DNA from: Sequoia sempervirens
Taxonomy: Eukaryota; Streptophyta; Pinopsida; Cupressales; Cupressaceae
Direction of reading: 5' to 3'
DNA length: 64,000 bases
NCBI GenBank assembly: GCA_007258455.2
Contig: VDFB02358134.1
Location: 207,994,407-208,058,406, forward strand
The position numbers and the translations under genes were made by a program. This document shows, piece by piece, positions 59,801 through 64,000 of the stretch. Within the stretch, counting starts at the first letter, position 1. Every line of letters begins with the position of its first letter. Under the pieces are notes generated by a model that saw only the letters and a list, made by a program, of their open reading frames with translations, was not told the origin of the DNA and did not search any database.

Positions 59801-62800
59801 TTTCTTTCCTAGTTTTTCTTTCCTAAATACCAGCAAGAAAACTAGCTTTTCGTCTTTATTTAATTGAACTAAGCTCTTTACATAGTTTACTGTTTCAAGA
59901 GATAATTCAAGAGAGTTTCCATACTTATTTCAGACCCTATACACTAAGTATGAGATAAGAATCATATTATCTATTCTCCAGTTTTCTTCATTTAAAGACT
60001 CAGACAGAAGGAGTAGAATAAAAGCCTACTGTCAACAGATTCAAACAATATCCTTAAGCTAATATTCGCATCAGCTTCATGGTTGACATCTAAGTCATAT
60101 CTTATTAAGAGAAAATAGAAAAGATACTCAACGTGCCTGATAGCAAACGCCTTAGTCACAATGAGCTTCACAGGAAATGCACAAGGCGAGCTCCTTCCGT
60201 GCCTACTGTCAACAACGAGCCTCCCTTTTAAGAAATTCTCGTGCCCCTTTCTAATCTGTCTGTTTTCGGAAGATAAGATCTTCCTGCCGAAAACCCTTCC
60301 TCTTCACTCTTTTCTCCGTATCCCTCTTTCATCCGCAATGCCTCTTTTACCAAAGATCTCCCCCTTTCGAATGGCCGTTCTCCAGGTAGTTACTAAAACT
60401 ACCCTCGCGTTTTCTCTCCGCCATGACTCCATGACGCGATTTCAGGGATTTCCAAGACGCGGTAAGAGAAAATTTCTCAGGCGCTTGTCCGCCACTACCT
60501 CCCAAGCACGCACGACCCAGCATGAAATAAGGAGATTCACTGGTTAATTTTACCAGTCGCGCGATTTACCCAAATTTCCACGCGCTCCAGCTATTCCATT
60601 TCGGTGATCACAAGGAGATCAAACTCCGACATGCATTGAGGCTACTTAATTTTAACCACACCATAAGGATATGCGAATTCCAACCTAAATGTTAAACTCA
60701 TTTTCACCCGGAAATAAGATATCAACATTATACATATAATTAAGTTAATTTAATTAAAATTCGCTCAATAACAAGATTATACCTGTTGACAATTACAACA
60801 CATTATTTATAAAATAATCTCTCTTGTATTCAAAATAATCATTATTTAGTTTCTTTCGCTTAAAGAATAACAATAATATTAGTAATAATAATAATATTTT
60901 ATTATTATTATATATATATTTAATTTATAAACTTTACCAAGTAAAGCTACTTCAACGGTACGATTATCGAACACGAACCCAATTAAGTACGTCAACGACC
61001 TAAGAGACAAAGAACCGATTTCCACGCCCTTAAAACACCGATGACATCCACTCAGGGTTCACTCGACAACCTACGACGACAATGTGAAGATTACACACTT
61101 CTAGGGTAAACTAGATCCAAAAACCTACCTTAGCTCAGATGGCGATTCCAGGGTACATACAACATTGCCTCTCTACTCAGATGATACTTCCCTTCTCCCG
61201 AGCATTGCGAAACGTTTTCCTGCATCCAACTCCAACAAATGAAGAAGGATTAGATTATCATCTCAAAACGTTAAGATATATTTCAATCAACTCAATCACT
61301 GCAAGATACAAACTTCCTTTCTAAGTTCATCACAGTATGAACATCTAAGAATAAACATGGCACATAATCCATTGCATTTCCATTGCAATAACATAAGATT
61401 TTCATCATTAATGCATAAACACACAACATAAGCAACATTCAACATTCTTAAAGTAACAAAACTTAAAGTGTTTATGAGTCATTAGGGTGGGATGTAACAC
61501 TTTTTAGGACAGGTGCCACTATTTGGAACTGTATCATACAAATGGTTAAGAGAAAAATGAAAAATATCCAAGTGAATTGTGAAGCCCATGTCTCCAGCTC
61601 GTAAATTTCTTGCTACTTGTGTACTACTCATGTCAGGTACCTTCTGTTGCTCCCAATGGTAGATTACAGTCTCCTTACGAACTTTCTTTGGGTCAATTCT
61701 CTTTTAGGAAAATATTTAAGGGTTTCTAAGTAAATGTGCTTCCTTCCTCGGGATCTTGGAGGCATAGGCCTTTTTGATATCAAACTTTAAGTAACTTCCT
61801 TTTATATTAAGTGGAATCTTAGAGCCATTCAGGGTGATGAGCTGTGAAAGAACTTTGTAGGTGTTATATTTCCTAGGGATCTCACTTAGGCAGGGGTTAA
61901 TGGGGGCGGGCTCAATTTTTATAACCTTTTCTCACTCTTGCTTCTGTTACGATTATTGGTACACTTATGATTTAGAGCATTTGGAAAGCTTGGGAAAGGG
62001 GGAAACACTTTTCTTTTTGAAGTTGTTTTTCATATTGAAATGCGTTCTCTATCAATGACCATTATAATTTGCAGTCTCCTTTATTTCTATTTAATGGAAT
62101 TGCATTTGCTGGAAACCCTCTTTCAAAAGTATTGCAACTCTTTTGAAGAGATATAAATGATGGAACTTTTTTTTAAACAAACCAATTATTGGATCACTTG
62201 GCCTCAGCTGAAGACTGAATACAAATTTCAACCAACAAGATTTCAGATTTGTCTTACTTGGCCTCAACTGAAGACCAAATACAAATCTAGGGTTAACTAC
62301 CCCACCCTTCTGGTGGATTGACAGTGGATGCACACTCTTCAATTTTAAGCATGGTATGATCTATTGATGCTTTATTCCAAAGTTACTTCTTTGACCTTAA
62401 TCACGCATGACAAATTCAATCTGCCAATTCTACTTGGATCAGGGGATTTCATAAAATTCAGAAAAGCCACACAAAGCTTAATAATATTCAATATATTTGG
62501 TGTTTGCTATATCAACTTTCAAGGGTCACCCCTTTGAAAGAGACTTTTGAAATATAGGGGCGCTTCTTTTCCATTGCTTTGCTTGTAGCCACAAAGATTC
62601 TTTTAAGCATTTTTTTTCTGGTTTTGTCTTGTTGCTTTTGATGCTTAGTCTTTGATTCACTCTTTGGTTGCTCCTTTCATTTTTATTTTTTTTTGTTGAA
62701 ATGATTCTTTTGAAAATGAAACCAAAATTTATAATCACACATCTTGAAGTTATGAGAGGTGCAACATGTCATATAATCAAACTTATCTCAATTGATGCTC

Positions 62801-64000
62801 TCCTCCTTCTCATTGCTGTTCTCGTTTCTTCTCTGTTCTTTCTCTTCATCTCACAATTCTAAGTTGGTTTGTTCTAGGTTTAGGATTTTGACAATGGATG
62901 TGGTATTTTTCTTTACTTTTATTCAATTTTTTTTAGGTTAAAACCTTGCCTAGCTGTTTGGGGACAACCTGAGATGGTCAAGAGATTTCAAAGACTTCCT
63001 CAATTGTCCTGATCCTCATCTTGGCCATTTCTAGTCTAGCTATGGAACGAAGGATGACCTTAGGAATGTTTTTGCAGCATCCTTAATAGACTTTTCTGAG
63101 GTATCCCTGCGGATGTCCAAGGCAACCCCACATCCTCAAAATGTGATGAAGGACCCTATAAAAAGAGCCAGGAACACGCCCTTGTGCATCATTGGTTTAC
63201 CTTGATTGGTCCCTTGATGATGCCCCCATGTACTTCTATGATGGAACACTCCTACACCTATTGGTCGTTGAGTACCCAAAGGCCTTCCCTTATCATAATT
63301 CTTCTCTCTTCAATGACAAACTCCATCATTATACCAACTTAACTGGCTCATTTTCAAATACCTAAACATGGTGAAAAATTCTTAAACAATCTAGAGTCCT
63401 TAGATTTGTTCTTGGTACCGCTATTAAGACATAGGATTGATGCTCTTCTACAAAATATATTCAAATGTTGTGCAAAGCCACAATTTATGCTACCCATTGA
63501 AATGTCAAGATATGCATGACTCTCCCATTGCATATTATTTTAGATTTAACTATTATTAATAAATGTTTTCGTTGAGGAGAATAGTTTTGTTAAATAAATG
63601 TTGCATAAAATATATTTTATCCCTTTACTTTCTTTTCCTATTTTATCTGTAATAGTTCTCAGATTAATACATAATTTTAAAATTACTGAAAATAAATTAT
63701 ATATAAGAAGATTTGCAATTTTAATATAGAGGTGGCTTAAAATTATTGCACCCCTAGAACATCATTTATTGCTTGCATTGCCCTTGTATGGAAAACCAAT
63801 TCCGTCCATCTGGTAAAATCTGCTAAACAAATTCTATTAATTTTAGTTTTAGCCTTTTTTTAGGCTAAACTCATATTATTGATGGTTTCTTTAATGGTTT
63901 TCTTTTGTTTAGTGATGAAGGCAGGCTATTGAAGAGACTTGTGAAGTTAGTCTTGGAGCAGTCAAAAAAGGTGACATTACAGGTAGCCAAATATCCTGTG
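32889..64000 (+). CDS. TIR-NB-LRR (TNL) immune receptor gene, join 32889-33388, 63913->64000
   Basis: Exon 1 codes a TIR domain: [17 protein letters not shown] box at residues 23-39, [12 protein letters not shown] at 55-66, SPWCLAEL with the predicted NADase catalytic glutamate at E97, [12 protein letters not shown], and a final WKSALNKV. It ends AATGAGGA|GTAAGT, phase 2. At 63911-63912 an acceptor TTTTGTTTAG opens a frame in the matching phase. This frame ([11 protein letters not shown], then [12 protein letters not shown]) is the usual TIR-to-NB linker and runs unbroken to the window end. NB-ARC and LRR exons must lie beyond. The resulting 30,524-bp intron is filled with nested retrotransposons. 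Start chosen: ATG 32889, the first in frame. Nucleotide-sensing or NAD-cleaving immune signalling in the cytoplasm is the known family role. The exon pairing is inferred. Confidence 0.82.
33868..34053. repeat. 63-bp tandem repeat, three copies
   Basis: Units starting near 33868, 33931 and 33994 share GTCCTCCAATTCTCAAAGATC and GGTTTTTGTCAAGAAAAATTG, with substitutions. Confidence 0.85.
34471..34873. other. C-rich block with short inverted ends, possible DNA-transposon remnant
   Basis: Starts GTTCCATGG and ends CCGTGGAAC (one mismatch as inverted repeat). Strongly C/G-biased sequence with poly-C and poly-A runs inside. No convincing target-site duplication, so the element call is weak. Confidence 0.3.
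35211..35579. repeat. 184-bp tandem duplication, two copies
   Basis: 35211-35394 and 35395-35579 match over most of their length, and both end in CAGCAAATA. It lies inside the degenerate minus-strand element. Confidence 0.85.
37029..39340. repeat. Diverged 1156-bp tandem duplication inside the solo LTR
   Basis: GGGGGATT(T/C)GCT(G/A)CTCA starts both units (37029 and 38185), and the units align along their length with many differences. The second unit also carries a short repeat (AAAGCAAACCCCGCTCAAG) three times at about 38731, 38782 and 38830, against once in the first. Confidence 0.8.
39345..39660. repeat. 166-bp diverged tandem repeat at the end of the solo LTR
   Basis: Two units share GAGCATC(T/C)TGAGAGGG, GGGCTAAAATGAGCCTAC, CACTAAAGTGGAT and GGGGTGCAATTTTA. 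Confidence 0.8.
40304..40674. repeat. 371-bp near-perfect palindrome (foldback element)
   Basis: Arms of about 165-170 bp from GTTTAATAATTTTAATA to its inverse TTATTAAAATTATTAAAC, with a spacer around 40470-40500. A few mismatches lie along the arms. No clear target-site duplication. RNA would fold into a long hairpin. It could be a MITE or part of the LTR of the minus-strand remnant that starts at 40293. Confidence 0.85.
40882..41555 (+). repeat. Copia 5' LTR
   Basis: 674 bp, TGTTAATG...TTAACA. A TATA-like TATATAAGG occurs near 41198. Matches 46115-46788. Confidence 0.95.
41556..41567 (+). other. Copia primer-binding site
   Basis: TGGTATCAGAGC directly after the 5' LTR, complementary to the 3' end of initiator methionine tRNA as in many plant LTR elements. 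Confidence 0.9.
41654..45256 (+). CDS. Copia gag-pol polyprotein, intact through RT, truncated in RNase H
   Basis: 1200 residues from ATG 41654. Gag with the [16 protein letters not shown] start; zinc knuckle [14 protein letters not shown] at about 246; protease DSGAS near 302; pre-integrase [10 protein letters not shown] near 432 with CKGCALGK; integrase with D in HSDLCGPM (about 493), DNGGEY (about 560) and NGVAERKN (about 594); RT with [10 protein letters not shown] (about 932) and YVDDLILTG (about 1017). The frame is lost shortly after HGFTDS, at the start of RNase H. It encodes the capsid, protease, integrase and reverse transcriptase of the element. Confidence 0.93.
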   Translation: MVNGLKIEDRLDGASNYTSWRFRIMLTLEENDLVEFAETKVPEPEEEQEKLQWRKKDIKAKKLLVDSVKDHIVPIISKMKTAREMFKSLEEMYEINNTSRALALKQQLHHVKMSKGETVIAYFMRIADLRDQLSTIGHMVEDKDLTMLALNGLPLSWESYIQGISARSKLPKFDRLRADCIQEESRLMARGVGPSSSNQEIHVLAAQASKKKGKGGKKGHFKRNRDKGNDNASPSKKKRDLSKIQCFRCDKFGHFAKHCPDRPKHQASVADVENVSPQKDEYLFCSALSSNVATDTNTWLIDSGASRHITGFKEHLSNLVKKDSLEQVIIGDDASFTVKGIGTSTLHLDSGITLQLSNVLYVSGIKRNLISISALEDKGYQIAFSKGKVLVWMENSSFKDAQVIGVRHESLYRVCTRPLQALVHDTSSICDLWHRRLAHLHFRALPIMEKMVTGLPKFDKEHEGTCKGCALGKNVKATFHSSESRSKSILDLIHSDLCGPMSVPSSSGFLYYVLFIDDHSRKTWIYFLRTKESEEVLARFKEFKALVENLSGKRIKVLRSDNGGEYTSGSFLAFCTDAGIKREFCVPYNPQQNGVAERKNRTIMEAAKAMIHDQDLQTFLWAEASRTAVYVQNRSPHKVLENITPEEAFTGKKPEVSHLRIFGCPVYIHVPKEKRTKLEPSGKKGIFVGYSETSKAYRIYIPGQKLIEISRDVTFEEDIAFRRSKGTHMEISNEESPQDMEVDHAPEFQRETVEPKEDADPVEPLEPTNGPTDIVIGRKRPLWARRTMQEAESFAAPRGTFRESKRPHKFFNYVALMSQIIDSEPSCVEEAFSHQVWRDAMAEEYQSILKNDVWDIVPRPKSKSVVSSKWLFKIKHAADGSIEKYKARFVARGFSQKEGVDYEETFAPVARYTSVRTIIAIAASKGWKIHQMDVKTTFLNGVIEEEVYIEQPDGFEVHEKESHVCKLKKALYGLKQAPRAWYERIDRYLSSLGFLKNDADSNLYFKVINGDALILVLYVDDLILTGEDHLILECKKELTSEFEMKDLGLMHYFLGLEVWQKPDEMILSQGKYTIDILKRFGMMDCKSMSTPMETNLHKLKEAAANSDLVDPTLYRQLIGSLMYLVNTRPDICYAVSALSQFMCDPRQIHLVAAKHILRYLRGTVGYGLRYTSNADLELHGFTDSIEGVSRSEEYLICWVL
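45190..45656 (+). pseudogene. Copia RNase H, broken by several small indels
   Basis: After about residue 1179 the RNase H blocks ([44 protein letters not shown]) occur in different frames, separated by at least three small indels. Only the C-terminal part, 45417-45656, is open. Because the LTRs are almost identical, the damage is young or was copied in from a defective parent. Confidence 0.85.
45660..46080 (+). repeat. 82-bp tandem repeat, about five copies, between pol and PPT of Copia
   Basis: TACCATAGTATGGTTGTAGC recurs at 45671, 45753, 45835 and 45917, with a variant at about 46000. Each unit also holds GATATCGTGTTGAGGCGATATC and ATCACGTTGAGGTGATAT, both nearly palindromic. Confidence 0.92.
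46106..46114 (+). other. Copia polypurine tract
   Basis: GAGAGGGAG directly before the 3' LTR. Confidence 0.85.
46115..46788 (+). repeat. Copia 3' LTR
   Basis: 674 bp, about four substitutions from the 5' LTR, for example GAGATCTAAA against GAGATTTAAA. Confidence 0.95.
46789..47221. other. Intron sequence between Copia and Gypsy insertions
   Basis: Continues the sequence left of 40877. No gene or repeat seen. Confidence 0.5.
47227..48308 (-). repeat. Outer Gypsy solo LTR, 3' part
   Basis: Reverse complement of the last about 1.08 kb of the family LTR, ending with the CTGCT target site of the inner element. Confidence 0.85.
48309..50202 (-). repeat. Inverted head of the inner Gypsy 5' LTR
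   Basis: 1894 bp equal to the first part of the LTR but in reverse orientation, joined seamlessly to the outer LTR on the left and to AGCAGGGCC on the right. It shares an about 90-bp length variant with 59605-61499, not with the 3' LTR. Confidence 0.8.
50203..51285 (+). repeat. Tail of inner Gypsy 5' LTR
   Basis: 1083 bp ending GTTCTAACA just before the PBS. About 1 percent different from 58517-59599. Confidence 0.88.
51288..51299 (+). other. Gypsy primer-binding site
   Basis: TGGTATCAGAGC two bases after the LTR end. Confidence 0.9.
51388..51804 (+). CDS. Gypsy leader ORF: histone H3-tail-like protein with SIM-like C terminus
   Basis: 138 aa from ATG 51388, with its own stop and separated from gag by about 250 bp. 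Residues 3-11 are RTKQTARKS, identical to histone H3 residues 2-10 (including K4, R8, K9, S10). Removal of the initiator Met before Val would place them at the true H3 positions. A weaker match continues (G13 and A15 equivalents). The middle is charged and probably helical, with KKERE and [16 protein letters not shown] sequence. Residues 121-132 ([12 protein letters not shown]) have the form of a SUMO-interaction motif: four Ile followed by serine/acidic residues. No known gag motif. The function is unknown; molecular mimicry of the H3 tail is an inference. Confidence 0.75.
   Translation: MVRTKQTARKSMAGNARYLQCKKEREALTKTVEGNNVDGEGWMRDDETFSRAMERIRDVKAEIKWSERSAASVQAELDNKTAERNQKPSPSRHVPSENSCTNPTKRLKNEGKHLRVREPPEIIIISSDESEDYTPLTP
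51805..52051 (+). other. Spacer between leader ORF and gag
   Basis: AT-rich, with two AATAAA-like words (51805, 51845). It could hold the polyadenylation site of a leader-ORF transcript. Confidence 0.4.
52052..55354 (+). pseudogene. Gypsy gag-pro-RT-RNase H ORF, stop at codon 8 and 3' frameshift
   Basis: ATG 52052 starts MRTRSNP but TAA follows at 52073. The same frame is then open to 55354 (about 1090 codons). Retrotransposon gag domain ([10 protein letters not shown] to about residue 240 after 52088), zinc knuckle [13 protein letters not shown] near 327, protease IDTGATECF near 394, RT with FLDDILIYS near 762, and RNase H with DASGEGLGG and [15 protein letters not shown]. Domain order and sequence are Ty3/Gypsy. 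A 1-bp loss near 55319-55322 shifts the integrase into another frame. Confidence 0.9.
55318..55795 (+). pseudogene. Gypsy integrase, first part
   Basis: Frame +1 relative to gag-pol. HHCC zinc-binding segment ([12 protein letters not shown], then [11 protein letters not shown]), first catalytic Asp in SMDFVQGLP, second in SDRDAR. The frame is lost just after SDRDAR by a short deletion. Confidence 0.88.
55790..56638 (+). pseudogene. Gypsy integrase C-terminal part with chromodomain
   Basis: Back in the original frame: [13 protein letters not shown], catalytic Glu in [26 protein letters not shown] module, then a chromodomain over the last about 60 residues ([28 protein letters not shown]). The chromodomain marks a chromovirus, closest in layout to plant Tekay/Del-type elements. 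The first cage aromatic seems absent (EPSRVLE), as in plant group II chromodomains. These domains are thought to direct integration to heterochromatin. Confidence 0.88.
56698..56712 (+). other. Gypsy polypurine tract
   Basis: TTAAGGGGGGAGAGA-type purine run directly before the 3' LTR. Confidence 0.85.
56713..59599 (+). repeat. Inner Gypsy 3' LTR
   Basis: 2887 bp, TGTTACATCCC...GTTCTAACA. About 90 bp shorter than the other LTR copies, through replacement of a segment near 56860-56925. Confidence 0.92.
59605..61499 (-). repeat. Outer Gypsy solo LTR, 5' part
   Basis: 1895 bp, reverse complement of the LTR head, preceded by the CTGCT duplication (59600-59604) and followed by CTTTT. Only about four differences from 48309-50202. 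Confidence 0.88.
61505..63912. other. Distal part of TNL intron 1
   Basis: AT-rich, no supported gene. A short direct repeat (ACTTGGCCTCA(G/A)CTGAAGAC) occurs at about 62197 and 62252. It ends with the pyrimidine-rich acceptor before 63913. Confidence 0.55.
63913..64000 (+). other. TNL exon 2, start only
   Basis: 29 codons of the linker before the NB-ARC domain, open to the last base. Phase and content match exon 1 at 33388. The window ends just before the expected P-loop region. Confidence 0.8.

Larger units (their letters stand above)
47227..61499. mobile_element. Composite Ty3/Gypsy locus: solo LTR (-) invaded by a full element (+)
   Basis: Outer ends are TGTTAGAAC (47227) and ATGTAACA (61499), flanked by CTTTT (47222-47226, 61500-61504). 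The outer LTR (about 2977 bp, minus) is made of 47227-48308 and 59605-61499. Within it lies a plus-strand element: an inverted 5' LTR head (48309-50202), the 5' LTR tail (50203-51285), the internal region (51286-56712), the 3' LTR (56713-59599) and the target duplication CTGCT (48304-48308, 59600-59604). All junctions fit insertion followed by inversion between LTR inverted repeats. Confidence 0.85.
33389..63912 (+). other. TNL intron 1, 30.5 kb, transposon-filled
   Basis: Canonical GTAAGT donor at 33389 and TTTAG acceptor at 63912. Three well-bounded insertions (solo LTR 2.64 kb, Copia 5.9 kb, Gypsy composite 14.3 kb) make up about 22.8 kb. Removing them leaves about 7.7 kb. The first intron codon after the exon gives GAG TAA, so unspliced RNA would end translation at once with a 167-aa TIR-only protein. 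Confidence 0.75.

Overview
Plant nuclear DNA, most likely from a gymnosperm (conifer-type) genome. The evidence is a TIR-NB-LRR (TNL) resistance gene, a first intron of about 30.5 kb packed with retrotransposons, a chromodomain Ty3/Gypsy element with LTRs of nearly 3 kb, RPA-carrying Helitrons and very low gene density. The species cannot be fixed from the sequence alone.

Layout. 1-6903: rolling-circle Helitron copy A (+ strand; RPA-like ORF cut by the window edge, then a one-intron RepHel gene with no stops). 6904-16314: a decayed single-ORF element (10543-13718, one frameshift and two in-frame stops) preceded by an irregular GTCCGCC repeat field. 16315 to about 24.1 kb: Helitron copy B, inverted relative to A and closely similar, with a frameshift and a Walker B mutation. 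24-30 kb: gene-poor DNA with a 635-bp tandem duplication. 30153-31652 (-): a three-exon gene for a small unrecognised membrane protein. 32889 to the window end (+): a divergently transcribed TNL gene. Exon 1 (TIR) is 32889-33388. Exon 2 starts at 63913, in the matching splice phase, with the TIR-to-NB linker.

The TNL intron holds, from left to right: a degenerate minus-strand gag-like element split by a 2.64-kb solo LTR (37020-39660, target duplication GGTAG); a 371-bp palindrome (40304-40674); a full-length Ty1/Copia element (40882-46788, duplication GGCTT, 674-bp LTRs differing at about four sites, broken RNase H); and a composite Ty3/Gypsy locus (47227-61499). In the composite, a minus-strand solo LTR flanked by CTTTT was invaded by a plus-strand element of the same family at CTGCT. 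The 5' LTR of the inner element then had its first about 1.9 kb inverted between LTR inverted repeats.

The most unusual gene is the first ORF of the Gypsy element (51388-51804, 138 aa). Its N terminus copies the histone H3 tail (R2 to S10 identical) and its C terminus has a SUMO-interaction-like motif. The same element's integrase ends in a chromodomain, so one transposon appears to encode both a histone-tail look-alike and a histone-tail reader.
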